NCBI RefSeq assembly: GCF_022095675.1
Contig: NZ_JAHYSG010000114.1
Span: 1-38,066 of the forward strand
Source: Dactylosporangium sp. AC04546
Lineage (GTDB): Bacteria > Actinomycetota > Actinomycetes > Mycobacteriales > Micromonosporaceae
Direction of reading: 5' to 3'
DNA length: 38,066 bases
The notes beneath the pieces are model-generated. The model ran no database searches. It was given only the letters and a program-made list of their open reading frames with translations, and had not been told where the DNA came from. The position numbers and the translations under genes were made by a program. Shown in pieces: positions 1-7,391 of the stretch (the first letter of the stretch is position 1; the number at the start of each line of letters is the position of its first letter).

Positions 1-1197
1 TTGCCGCACGTGACTCATCACAGATGTGCCGCCAGGTGCTTTCCCGGGCCGACGCCGTGTTGACGGCCACTGCCAGACGAAGGGAAGCACCGTCATGACC
101 ATCGTGACAGACCGTTCAGGGCCGGGTATGCCTCGGCGTGGATGGATGGTGGGGGTGGACACCCATACCGGCACGCATGCCGCAGCGTTGGTGGATCATT
201 TCGGCGCAGTGCACGCCGAGGTGCAGGTCGCCGCGGACCCGGCCGGATACGCGCAGCTGACGGCCTGGGCCACCGGGCAGGTCCCGGCCGGGCAGCCGCT
301 GCGCTGGTCGGTGGAGGGCACCCGCTGCCATGGTCAGGGCCTGACCCGCCACCTTCTCGCCGCGGGACACACCGTGATCGAGGCCCCGAAACCGATCAAC
401 CACCGCCGGCGGCGGGGCAAGTCCGACCCGATCGACGCGGTCCACGCTGCACAGGCCGCGCTCGCCATCGACCGGGACCCCACCGCCCGGCACGCCGAAC
501 CCCGCGCCGACGGCCTGCGGGAAGTCCTCAGAATCCTGCTGGTCACCCGCCGCCACGACACCGACGTGCGCACCGCCACCATCAACCTGTTCAAATCACT
601 ACTGCTCGGCGCGACCGGCCTACGCGAGACGCTGCGCGGGCTGAGCACCACCCGGCAGATCCGCACCGTCGCTGACCTGCCCGACGATCCCACCACCGAT
701 CTGGAGACCCAGATCCGCACCCAGGCCCTGCGCCGCGCCGCCACCACCATCCGCAACCTGGACCAGGCCATCACCACAAACAAGCAGCAACTCCGCACCC
801 TCGTCGAACAAGCCTGTCCCGGCCTGCTCGACCTGCCCGGCGTCGGCCCGATCAGCGCCGCCACCCTGCTCACCGCCTGGTCCCACCACAACCGCGTCCA
901 CAGCGAGGCCGCATTCGCCGCCCTCGGCGGAATCAGCCCCCTACCCGCCAGCTCCGGCAAAACCGTCCGACACCGACTCAACCGCGGCGGCGACCGCGCC
1001 CTCAACGCCGCCCTACACACCATCGTCACCGCACGACGCCGGATGGGCCACACCCCAACCAGCGACTACATCACCCGCCGCACCACCCAAGGCCGCACCC
1101 CCAAAGAAATCCTCCGCTGCCTCAAGCGCTACACCATCCGCAGCCTCTACCGATACCTACAGACCAACGCCACCACCACTTGACAAAAACCTTCACA
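1..1197 (+). mobile_element. IS110-family insertion sequence, left end probably outside window
   Basis: The element is defined by its transposase gene (95-1183). IS110 elements usually lack terminal inverted repeats, and I see none. An 8-bp direct repeat, tcacagat, occurs at 18-25 and 1193-1200 and could mark element ends, but it is short and may be chance. Only 94 bases precede the transposase. That is less than the non-coding end which, in this family, usually carries the bridge RNA, so the true left end may lie upstream of the window. The right boundary is placed just before the palindrome at 1198 and is uncertain. Confidence 0.5.
95..1183 (+). CDS. IS110-family transposase (DEDD plus serine recombinase type)
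   Basis: This is a 362-aa transposase that moves its own element by RNA-guided recombination, as known for the IS110 family. The N-terminal RuvC-like domain shows the acidic set: D22 in GVDTHTGTH, E74 in WSVEGT, and D111/D114 in KSDPIDAVHAA. A middle helical stretch follows (about 150-245). The C-terminal transposase_20-type domain has LPGVGPISAATLL and the conserved serine region SSGKTVRHRLNRGGDRAL. The ATG at 95 is chosen because a purine-rich ribosome site (aagggaag) lies just before it; an earlier in-frame start at 26 has no such support. The frame is intact and ends with TGA at 1181-1183, so it looks potentially active. Its length is slightly below the usual 400 aa of the family. Confidence 0.93.
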   Translation: MTIVTDRSGPGMPRRGWMVGVDTHTGTHAAALVDHFGAVHAEVQVAADPAGYAQLTAWATGQVPAGQPLRWSVEGTRCHGQGLTRHLLAAGHTVIEAPKPINHRRRRGKSDPIDAVHAAQAALAIDRDPTARHAEPRADGLREVLRILLVTRRHDTDVRTATINLFKSLLLGATGLRETLRGLSTTRQIRTVADLPDDPTTDLETQIRTQALRRAATTIRNLDQAITTNKQQLRTLVEQACPGLLDLPGVGPISAATLLTAWSHHNRVHSEAAFAALGGISPLPASSGKTVRHRLNRGGDRALNAALHTIVTARRRMGHTPTSDYITRRTTQGRTPKEILRCLKRYTIRSLYRYLQTNATTT

Positions 1198-1247
1198 GAT
1201 CGATGGAGAGTTCCGGCTGCTATGACAGCCAGAAGTCTCCATCGATC
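1198..1247. repeat. 50-bp GATC-bounded palindrome, copy 1
   Basis: The outer arms gatcgatggaga (1198-1209) and tctccatcgatc (1236-1247) are perfect reverse complements. An inner pair, ttccggctg/cagccagaa, has one mismatch and surrounds a 6-nt loop. A second, diverged 50-bp copy lies at 19990-20039 with the same layout and 36 of 50 identical positions. The copy starts 14 bases after the transposase stop codon. It could form a hairpin in RNA and act as a terminator, or it could be a dispersed REP-like element. Confidence 0.75.
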
Positions 1248-1263
1248 ATGGCCGCAGCGTGAG

Positions 1264-1318
1264 CTGAACGGACGTTGGTCGATCTCGTCGGTGTAGATCG
1301 ACCAACGTCGGTGTTCAG
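1264..1318. repeat. GACGTTGGTCGATC inverted-repeat element, intergenic copy
   Basis: The 14-bp arms gacgttggtcgatc (1271-1284) and gatcgaccaacgtc (1296-1309) are perfect inverted repeats around an 11-bp loop. Outer hexamers ctgaac (1264-1269) and gttcag (1313-1318) also pair. The element runs into the stop codon (1315-1317) of the minus-strand isomerase gene, so its hairpin may also terminate that operon. Related copies sit inside the P450-like gene at 6123-6246. Confidence 0.75.
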
Positions 1319-2124
1319 AGCACGTGCTCGGCGTACAGGGCCAGCGTTTCCTTCAGGACCTCGTCGCCCGGGCGGTTCCAGACGTCCTCGTGGAAGACCT
1401 CAACCTCGATCGGGCCCGTGTAGCCCGCGGCGTCGACGGCCTCGCGGAAGCGGCGCAGTTCCACGCAGCCGGTGCCGGGCAGGCCGCGCCCCAGGAGTAC
1501 ACCTTCGGGGAGAGGAGTGACCCAGTCGGCCACCTGGAAGCACGCGATCCGCGACTCCGCACCCGCCCGGGCGATCTGGGACCAGACCTCGTCGTCCCAC
1601 CACAGGTGGTACGTGTCGACGGTGACGCCGACGTCCTCGGCGGGGTACGGCGCGGCCAGGTCCAGGGCGTTGCGCAGGGTCGACACCACGCAGCGGTCGG
1701 AGGCGAACATCGGGTGCAGCGGCTCGATGGCGAGGCGGACGCCGGCGTCGCGGGCGTACGGGACGAGCTCGCCGACCGCGTCGCTCACATGTTGACGGGC
1801 GGCGTCGATGTCGCGGCTGCCGGCGGGCAGGCCGCCGCTCACCAGCACCAGGACGGGGGCGCCCAGCACGGCCGCCTCCTCGATGGCCCGGCGGTTGTCG
1901 TCCTTCCAGTCGGGGGCGGTGAAGAAGCCCGCCCGGCACAGGGAGGTGACCGTCAGGCCCTCGGCCCGGACCAGCGCCGCGGTGCGGTCGAGGCCGTAGT
2001 CGGCCACCTGGTCGCGCCACAGGCCGATCTGCGTGACGCCGGCGGCGACGCAGCCGGCCACCGTCTCGTCCATCGGCCAGCGCTTCGTGGTGGCCTGGTT
2101 CCAGGAGAAGCGATCCAGCGACAT
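1315..2124 (-). CDS. Sugar phosphate isomerase/epimerase family protein (xylose-isomerase-like TIM barrel)
   Basis: This 269-aa protein has the AP_endonuc_2/xylose-isomerase-like TIM barrel fold, which typically isomerises or epimerises a sugar or keto-sugar using a divalent metal. Visible ligand-type positions include RLAIEPLHPMF (Glu and His at strand ends), GVTVDTYHLWWDD (Asp, His) and PIEVEVFHEDVW near the C-terminus (Glu). The ATG follows immediately after the TAG of the upstream oxidoreductase gene (TAGATG), so the two are surely co-translated. It is the last gene of a three-gene minus-strand operon (cupin, oxidoreductase, isomerase). The stop overlaps the palindrome at 1264-1318. The pairing with a Gfo/Idh/MocA enzyme resembles inositol or keto-sugar catabolic modules; the exact substrate is not determinable. 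Confidence 0.88.
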   Translation of the reverse strand: MSLDRFSWNQATTKRWPMDETVAGCVAAGVTQIGLWRDQVADYGLDRTAALVRAEGLTVTSLCRAGFFTAPDWKDDNRRAIEEAAVLGAPVLVLVSGGLPAGSRDIDAARQHVSDAVGELVPYARDAGVRLAIEPLHPMFASDRCVVSTLRNALDLAAPYPAEDVGVTVDTYHLWWDDEVWSQIARAGAESRIACFQVADWVTPLPEGVLLGRGLPGTGCVELRRFREAVDAAGYTGPIEVEVFHEDVWNRPGDEVLKETLALYAEHVL

Positions 2125-3276
2125 CTACAGCTCCAGGGAGGGGATCTCGATGCGGCGGCCCTCGGCTGCGGAGCGCAGGCCCAGCTCGGCGAGCTGGACG
2201 CCGCGGGCGCCGGCGGCGAAGTCCCACGGGAACGCGGCGTTCTCGTGGACGTGCCGCAGGAACATCTCCCACTGCACCTTGAAGCCGTTGTCGTAGACCT
2301 CATTGTCGGGCACGAGCTGCCACTGGTCACGGAAGCGCTCGGTGGCCGGGAGGTCCGGGTTCCACACGGGCTTCGGGGTGGAGCCGCGGTGCTGGATGCG
2401 GCACTCGCGCAGGCCGGCCACGGCGCTGCCGTGCGTGCCGTCGACCTGGAACTCGACGAGCTCGTCGCGGTACACCCGGACGGCCCACGAGGAGTTGATC
2501 TGCGCGATGGCACCGCCGTCGAGCTCGAAGACCCCGTAGGCGGCGTCGTCGGCGGTCGCCTCGTACTCGAGACCCTGCTCGTCGACGCGAGCCGGGATGT
2601 GGGTGGCGATCGTCGCCTGGACCGACCGGACCGGCGCGAAGATCTGCTCCAGCACGTAGTGCCAGTGCGGGAACATGTCGACGACGATGCCGCCGCCGTC
2701 GGCCGCGCGGTAGTTCCACGACGGGCGCTGGGCCGTCTGCCAGTCGCCCTCGAAGACCCAGTAGCCGAACTCGCCGCGGACCGACAGGATACGGCCGAAG
2801 AAGCCGCCGTCGACGAGCCGCTTGAGCTTGCGCAGGCCGGGCAGGAACAGCTTGTCCTGCACCACGCCGTGCTTGATGCCGGCGGCGCGCGCGGCCCGGC
2901 ACAGGTCGACCGCGGCGGCGGTGTCCTCGGCGAGCGGCTTCTCGGTGTACACATGCTTGCCCGCCTCGATCGCCGCGCGGATCGCCTTCTCGCGCTGCTG
3001 CGTCACCTGGGCGTCGAAGTAGATCTGCACGTCGGGCCGGGCGAGCGCGGCCGTGAGGTCGGTCGTCCACTCGGTGAGCCCGTGCCGCTGCGCGATCTCG
3101 GCGAGCTTGATCTCGCTGCGGCCGACCAGGATCGGCTCGGGCCACAGGCGGGTGCCGTCGGCCAGCGGCAGGCCGCCCTCCTCACGGATGGCGAGGAGGG
3201 ACCGGACGAGATGCTGGCGGTACCCCATGCGGCCGGTGACGCCGTTGAGCACGATGCCGATCGGAAGGCGGGACAC
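2125..3276 (-). CDS. Gfo/Idh/MocA family oxidoreductase
   Basis: This is a 383-aa NAD(P)-dependent sugar or cyclitol dehydrogenase. The N-terminal Rossmann part begins VSRLPIGIVLNGVTGRMG. The family signature for catalysis and cofactor binding is HVYTEKPLAED (EKP motif), followed by AGIKHGVVQDKLFLPG and the C-terminal alpha/beta domain with GGGIVVDMFPHWHY, where the His pair sits at the usual catalytic place. I chose the GTG at 3276 because gagagggg precedes it and the product then begins at the Rossmann strand; the open frame runs further upstream into the cupin gene but without family similarity. The gap to the cupin gene is 16 bp and the stop abuts the isomerase start. It probably oxidises a sugar that the isomerase then processes. 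Confidence 0.9.
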   Translation of the reverse strand: MSRLPIGIVLNGVTGRMGYRQHLVRSLLAIREEGGLPLADGTRLWPEPILVGRSEIKLAEIAQRHGLTEWTTDLTAALARPDVQIYFDAQVTQQREKAIRAAIEAGKHVYTEKPLAEDTAAAVDLCRAARAAGIKHGVVQDKLFLPGLRKLKRLVDGGFFGRILSVRGEFGYWVFEGDWQTAQRPSWNYRAADGGGIVVDMFPHWHYVLEQIFAPVRSVQATIATHIPARVDEQGLEYEATADDAAYGVFELDGGAIAQINSSWAVRVYRDELVEFQVDGTHGSAVAGLRECRIQHRGSTPKPVWNPDLPATERFRDQWQLVPDNEVYDNGFKVQWEMFLRHVHENAAFPWDFAAGARGVQLAELGLRSAAEGRRIEIPSLEL

Positions 3277-3292
3277 TGGACCCCTCTCAGAG

Positions 3293-3979
3293 TCAGACGT
3301 GGTAGGTGTCGAGCAGGCCGCACATGCCGTGCCGGCCGTGTTCACTGGGCGCGGGGCGCACCTCGATGCCGCCCGCGGCCAGATGGCTGTGGTCGCCGCG
3401 CTCCAGCGCGTCGAGCTGGCGACCGGTGTCGGCGGCGGCCTGGAGGGCGCCGTCCGCCCAGCGCTTGCGCCACTCCGGCAGCTTCGGCGCGACGAGGCGG
3501 GCCGCGGCGGCGTGGAACTCCGCCAGCGCCTCCGGCCCGCCGCCGCGCAGCGCGAGGAAGCCGGTGACGGCGAGGTCCCGGCGGCGGTAGGCGGCCGTGA
3601 CGTCGTCGCCGGGCAGGGTCGCCGCCGCCTGGTAGGCGCCCGCATCGGCGAGCACGCCGGGCGGGAACGTCATGACCGCGTCACCGGCCTCGGGCAGGCC
3701 GCTGTTCTGCATGATGACGACGATCTGGAGACCGCCCTCGTTGACCAGGCGGTGGATCGTGCCGGGCGGGAACCAGGCGACGGTGCCGGGCCGCAGCGGC
3801 GTCTCGGCGTAGCCGGACGTGGCGAGCGTCTGGACATGGCCCGCGCCGGCGATCACCACGTACCCTTCCGAACAGGTGAGGTGCAGGTGTGGCGTGCCAC
3901 CGACCAGGCCGTCGGGGGCCGTCGTGTCGTAGACGGACAGTTTCGAAATCCCGACCGCGCCGGGCAACGGCGAACCCAT
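3293..3979 (-). CDS. Cupin-domain protein, first gene of the sugar operon
   Basis: This 228-aa protein has a cupin domain in the first half: GTPHLHLTCSEGYVVIAG supplies the HxH and Glu metal ligands of cupin motif 1, and FPPGTIHRLVN gives the motif 2 His. The second half (about 115-228) is helical with no domain I recognise. ATG 3979 is preferred over an upstream GTG (3985) because AGGAG lies 5 nt before the ATG and would overlap the GTG. It heads the operon with the oxidoreductase and isomerase and is divergent from the LacI regulator at 4060, with a LacI-type operator just upstream of its ribosome site. It may be a sugar isomerase, lyase or binding cupin; the reaction is unknown. Confidence 0.82.
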   Translation of the reverse strand: MGSPLPGAVGISKLSVYDTTAPDGLVGGTPHLHLTCSEGYVVIAGAGHVQTLATSGYAETPLRPGTVAWFPPGTIHRLVNEGGLQIVVIMQNSGLPEAGDAVMTFPPGVLADAGAYQAAATLPGDDVTAAYRRRDLAVTGFLALRGGGPEALAEFHAAAARLVAPKLPEWRKRWADGALQAAADTGRQLDALERGDHSHLAAGGIEVRPAPSEHGRHGMCGLLDTYHV

Positions 3980-3994
3980 GACCACTCCTGTCGG

Positions 3995-4012
3995 CAGGAA
4001 AACGCTTTCCTG
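3995..4012. promoter_or_regulatory. LacI-type operator between divergent cupin and lacI genes
   Basis: The arms CAGGAAA and TTTCCTG surround a central ACGC. This matches the usual LacI/GalR-family operator shape, AT-rich arms around a central CG. It lies 16 nt upstream of the cupin start and 48 nt upstream of the lacI start, so repressor bound there could control both directions. The assignment to the neighbouring regulator is inference from position. Confidence 0.7.
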
Positions 4013-4059
4013 AGGCTAGCCGGTACGCTGAGCACCGGTCAATGGAAGGGAGCCAGACG

Positions 4060-5079
4060 ATGGCGACGCTCGCCGATGTCGCCCGCCGCGCGGGCGTGTC
4101 ACCGGCCACCGCTTCACGCATCATCAGTGGCAGCACGAAGCTGGTGACGGAGGAGCTGCGCGCGCGGGTGCTGCGGGCGGTCGACGAGCTGCAGTACGTG
4201 CCGAACGCGCACGCCCAGCTGCTCGCGCGGGCCCAGCGGACCGCGGTGGGCGTCATCGTGCACGACGTCTCCGACCCGTACTTCGCCGAGATCACCCGCG
4301 GCCTGCAGCAGGTCGCGACCGCGAACGGCCGCCTCGTCATCATCTGCAACAGCTACCGCGACCCCGCGCGCGAGCTGGAGTACGTCGAGCTGCTGCGGGC
4401 CCAGCAGGTCGCCGCGATCGTGCTGGCCGGCTCGGGCTACCACGACCCGTCGTTCACCAAGGCGCTCAAGGGCAAGCTCGCGGCGTACACGCGCACGGGC
4501 GGCCGGGTCTCCGTCATCGGCCGCCACGAACTGCCCGGCGACGCCGTCATGCCGGCCAACGAGGAGGGCGGCTACCTGGCCGGCTGCGAGGTGTTCGGCG
4601 CCGGCCACCGCAAGGTCGGCGTGATCGCCGGGCCGAAGGTGCTCACCACGACCACCGACCGGCTGGCCGGCCTGCGCCGCGCCGCCCGCGAGCTGAGCCG
4701 CACGTTACCGGCCCGCCGGGTGGCGTACGCGGCGTTCGACCGCGACGGTGGCGCCGCCGCGACCGAGCAGCTGCTCGCCGAGACCCCCGACCTGACCGCG
4801 ATCGTGGCCCTCAACGACTCGATGGCGGTCGGCGCGCTCAGCGTGCTGCGGGCCCGCGGGCTGTCCGTGCCGGGCGACGTGAGCGTCATCGGGTTCGACG
4901 ACATGCCGATCGCCCGCGACGTGACCCCGGCGCTGACCACGATCCGCCTGCCGCTGACCGAGATGGGCGCCCGCGCGATGGCCCTGGCCCTCGACGACGA
5001 GGTGCGCCACGACCGGGTCGAGCCGGCCGCGGCGACCCTGGTGCGCCGGGAGAGCAGTCAGCCGTTGACCTCCCGGTAG
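4060..5079 (+). CDS. LacI-family transcriptional regulator
   Basis: This 339-aa regulator has an N-terminal helix-turn-helix, TLADVARRAGVSPATASRII, with the hinge helix region LQYVPNAHAQLLA. The periplasmic-binding-protein-like effector domain starts at GVIVHDVSDPYF and ends with the family segment DVSVIGFDDMPIARDVTPALTTIRLP. ATG 4060 is preferred over ATG 4042 because ggaaggga lies between them at ribosome-site distance. It is divergent from the cupin/oxidoreductase/isomerase operon and likely represses it in the absence of a sugar ligand. Its 3' end overlaps the convergent gene at 5058 by 22 bp. Confidence 0.93.
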   Translation: MATLADVARRAGVSPATASRIISGSTKLVTEELRARVLRAVDELQYVPNAHAQLLARAQRTAVGVIVHDVSDPYFAEITRGLQQVATANGRLVIICNSYRDPARELEYVELLRAQQVAAIVLAGSGYHDPSFTKALKGKLAAYTRTGGRVSVIGRHELPGDAVMPANEEGGYLAGCEVFGAGHRKVGVIAGPKVLTTTTDRLAGLRRAARELSRTLPARRVAYAAFDRDGGAAATEQLLAETPDLTAIVALNDSMAVGALSVLRARGLSVPGDVSVIGFDDMPIARDVTPALTTIRLPLTEMGARAMALALDDEVRHDRVEPAAATLVRRESSQPLTSR

Positions 5080-5780
5080 GTGGGAAGGCCGGCACCGGTG
5101 GGCACGCCGTCGCGCACGGCGACCGCGGTGTCCACGGCCGCCTGGAGGGCCGCCCGGAACGGCAGCGACCCGAGACTCACCCGTGCCACACCGAGCGCGG
5201 CGAGTTCGGCGAGCGTCGATTTCCCGGGCAGATACAGGACATTCAGCGGTACCTCCACCGCCTGCGCGACCGCCGCGATGTCCGCCGCGTCGGCGAGGCC
5301 GGGGACGAACACCCCGTCGGCGCCCGCGTCGGCGTAGCGGCGGACCCGCTGGATCGCCTCGCCCGCGGTGCCGTCGCGGAGCCAGTGGGTGTCGGTGCGG
5401 GCGTTGACGAACAGGCCGGGCGCCGCCCGCTTGATCCGCCGGACGAGGTCGGCGTGCGCCTCGGGGTCACCCATCGCGTCCTCGACGTTGACCCCCACTC
5501 CCCCGGCCTCGGCCACCGCGACGGCGGTCTCGACCGAGCCGCGCTCGATGTCGGCGCTGACCATGCAGCCGAGCCCGCGCAGACGCCGCACGAGGGCGAC
5601 GGTGCCGGCGGCGGTGAGGTCGTCGCCGTCGGGCTGCCCCGCGGCGGCGGCGACGCCGAGACTCGTGGTGCCGAGGGCGCGGAACCCGGCCCGCACCATG
5701 GCCTGCGCCGACGCCACGTCCCAGACATTGGGAAGCAGCAGCGGCGCGCCGGGCCGGTGGAGATCGGCGAACGTGGTCAT
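5058..5780 (-). CDS. Isocitrate lyase/PEP mutase family protein
   Basis: This 240-aa TIM-barrel protein of the PEP mutase/isocitrate lyase superfamily typically cleaves or forms C-C or C-P bonds in 2- to 4-carbon acids. Visible family features are LLLPNVWDVASAQAMVRAG, the ALGTTSLGVAAAAG strand, VSADIERG (metal-binding Asp), VGVNVEDAMG (Glu-Asp pair) and LFVNARTDTHW. The loop that carries the catalytic Cys (KKCGH) in true isocitrate lyases is absent, so it is one of the short uncharacterised members. The ATG overlaps the TGA of the P450-like gene (ATGA), so the two are translationally coupled. It converges on the LacI gene with a 22-bp overlap and no room for a terminator. Confidence 0.88.
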   Translation of the reverse strand: MTTFADLHRPGAPLLLPNVWDVASAQAMVRAGFRALGTTSLGVAAAAGQPDGDDLTAAGTVALVRRLRGLGCMVSADIERGSVETAVAVAEAGGVGVNVEDAMGDPEAHADLVRRIKRAAPGLFVNARTDTHWLRDGTAGEAIQRVRRYADAGADGVFVPGLADAADIAAVAQAVEVPLNVLYLPGKSTLAELAALGVARVSLGSLPFRAALQAAVDTAVAVRDGVPTGAGLPTYREVNG

Positions 5781-6562
5781 CGTGCGGCTCCTTCCGCGAG
5801 GGCCAGGGCGTGGGCGCGGCCGGGACAGACACGGGGCCCGGCGCCGAACGGGTCGGCGGCCAGGCTCACCCGGACGACCTCGCCGGCCGCGATCGCCATG
5901 CCGCCGACCGTGGTGTCCGCCGTGGCCTGCCGGCGGGTGGCGGGAACCGGCGGGTCGTCGCGCAGCACCTCGTCGACGCCGCTCGTGCGGGCGCGATCGA
6001 TGAGCGTCTCCGTCGCCGCGCACGCCTGGACGAGCAGGCAGAGGTGCGCGGCGGTCCGCTCGTCCCGAGTGCCGCCGAGCATCGCCACGAGCCGCTCGAC
6101 TGCCGCGTCCGCTGCCGGCTCTGACGTTGGTCGATCCGCCATCGCGCCGGGCCCGCCGACCGACGTCTGTTCTGGTTTTGACGTTGGTCGATCCACCCTC
6201 GCGCCGGGCCCGCCGACCGAAGGTAGATCGACCGACGTCTGTTCAGGCGACGGCGGCTGGTAGGACGCTGCCACCAGGCGGACGTCCTCCACCAGGGTCG
6301 GGGCCGACGGCAGGCCCAGCGCCGCGGCCAGGGTCGCCACCGGGTGGGCCGGCGGGGCGGCGGCCAGCGACGCCGGGTCCACGGCCGCGAGCAGCTCCTC
6401 CACCAGCGCGCGCCGGCGGGTGTGGGCCGGGCCGTCGGCGAAGCGGCTCACCGTGGCGCGCAGCCAGGCCAGGCCGGATGAGCCCGGCGGTACCGGCGGG
6501 ACGCGGAAGGCCGGATCGGTGAGGACGCCCCGAGCGAGCGCCGGATCGGAGATCTCCTGCAT
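5777..6562 (-). CDS. Short cytochrome P450-like protein with in-frame palindromic repeat insertion
   Basis: At 261 aa this is far below the usual 400 aa of actinobacterial P450s. It keeps an I-helix-like stretch (LCLLVQACAATETLI), the ExxR pair E198/R201 within EVLRDDPPVPATRR, and a heme-ligand loop FGAGPRVCPG with C246. The N-terminal half is largely missing compared with full P450s. Residues about 106-147 are encoded by two tandem copies of the GACGTTGGTCGATC repeat and read as low-complexity TSVGGPGA/DRPTS segments. It is coupled by ATGA to the PEP-mutase-like gene downstream and divergent from an ArsR-type gene. The start at 6562 lacks a clear ribosome site, so a leaderless transcript is possible. 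Whether it binds heme is unknown. Confidence 0.72.
   Translation of the reverse strand: MQEISDPALARGVLTDPAFRVPPVPPGSSGLAWLRATVSRFADGPAHTRRRALVEELLAAVDPASLAAAPPAHPVATLAAALGLPSAPTLVEDVRLVAASYQPPSPEQTSVDLPSVGGPGARVDRPTSKPEQTSVGGPGAMADRPTSEPAADAAVERLVAMLGGTRDERTAAHLCLLVQACAATETLIDRARTSGVDEVLRDDPPVPATRRQATADTTVGGMAIAAGEVVRVSLAADPFGAGPRVCPGRAHALALAEGAAR
6123..6246. repeat. Two tandem GACGTTGGTCGATC elements inside a coding gene
   Basis: A 41-bp segment starting gacgttggtcgatc is repeated at 6123-6163 and 6180-6220 with two mismatches and a period of 57 bp (19 codons, frame preserved). Copy 2 has complete inverted arms: gacgttggtcgatc (6180-6193) and gatcgaccgacgtc (6226-6239), one mismatch, followed by tgttcag. 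Copy 1 has a shortened right arm. The same arms form the intergenic element at 1264-1318. Confidence 0.8.
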
Positions 6563-6587
6563 GGGTTCCACGCTAGGCGCGGGACGG

Positions 6588-6603
6588 TTCGGTACCGGCC
6601 GAA
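6588..6603. promoter_or_regulatory. Possible operator between divergent P450-like and ArsR-type genes
   Basis: A short inverted repeat, TTCGG-taccgg-CCGAA, lies in the 66-bp divergent gap, 26 bp from each start. Its position suits a site for the neighbouring ArsR-type regulator, but the repeat is short. Confidence 0.3.
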
Positions 6604-6628
6604 TCGTCGCGAGCGCAGGATGGAGAGC

Positions 6629-7327
6629 ATGAGCACCGCCGCGAAAGACCTGGCCACGCTCGCCGCCCTGCTCGCGGACGAGACGCGGGCCGCGATGTGT
6701 CTCGCCCTGCTCGACGGGCGGGCCTGGACGGCGGGTGAGCTGGCCGCGCACGCCGGCGTCGCCCGGTCCACGGCCACCGAGCATCTGGACCGTCTCACCG
6801 AGGGCGGGCTGCTCGCCGAGGAGCGGCAGGGGCGGCACCGGTACCTCCGGCTCGCCGACCCGTCCGTCGCCGACCTGCTGGAGGACATGGCCGCCCGGCT
6901 CGGCCCGGCGCGGCCGGCGACGGGGCTGCGCGCGGTCACCGCCGCGGCGGCCCTCCAGCGCGGGCGGACCTGCTACGACCACCTCGCGGGCCGGCTCGGG
7001 GTCGCGGTCACCGACGCGATGACCACCAACGGGCTGCTCGACCAGCGGACCGGGTTCGCCGTCACCGAGGCCGGGCTGGCCTGGCTGACCGGGCCGGCCG
7101 GGCTCGACCCGGCCGCGTTCGAGCGGCCGAAGCGCCCGATCGCGCGGGCCTGCCTCGACTGGACCGAGCGCCGCCCGCACCTGGCCGGGCTGGCCGGGGC
7201 GCGGCTGTGCGAGCGGTTCCTGGCGCTCGGCTGGGTGGCCCGGATCGGCAGCGGGCGGGCCGTGCGGGTCACGCCGGCCGGCTCGCGCGGGCTGCGCGAC
7301 CTGCTGGGTATCGAGGGGCTCGATTGA
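6629..7327 (+). CDS. ArsR-type winged-helix transcriptional regulator
   Basis: This 232-aa regulator has an N-terminal winged helix: LAALLADETRAAMCLALLDG, then ELAAHAGVARSTATEHLDRL as the recognition unit, then a wing with EERQGRHRYLRLAD. The following 130 residues (RAVTAAAALQRGRTCYDHLAGRLG onward) match the longer ArsR-like regulators that carry a C-terminal helical extension. No metal-binding cysteine cluster is visible, so the signal is probably not a metal. ATG 6629 is preceded by ggagag at short distance; ATG 6620 is an alternative. It is divergent from the P450-like/PEP-mutase-like pair and probably controls it. Confidence 0.85.
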   Translation: MSTAAKDLATLAALLADETRAAMCLALLDGRAWTAGELAAHAGVARSTATEHLDRLTEGGLLAEERQGRHRYLRLADPSVADLLEDMAARLGPARPATGLRAVTAAAALQRGRTCYDHLAGRLGVAVTDAMTTNGLLDQRTGFAVTEAGLAWLTGPAGLDPAAFERPKRPIARACLDWTERRPHLAGLAGARLCERFLALGWVARIGSGRAVRVTPAGSRGLRDLLGIEGLD

Positions 7328-7391
7328 TTTTCGGCGCCGATGGGTAGACAGCGCTCACTTCGTCTGCGTTCCCCCTCGCAAGGAGGCTGTC

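Noticed and set aside
1324..3567. 747-codon open frame on the plus strand
   Set aside because: It runs opposite the isomerase and oxidoreductase genes, which have clear family motifs. Its product is low-complexity Val/Ala/Asp/Gly/Arg-rich with no motifs, as expected of an antisense shadow in high-GC DNA.
6123..6246. Terminal inverted repeats of an insertion sequence or MITE excision scar
   Set aside because: There is no transposase frame and no target-site duplication, and the enclosing reading frame stays open. A repeat element within a gene explains it better.
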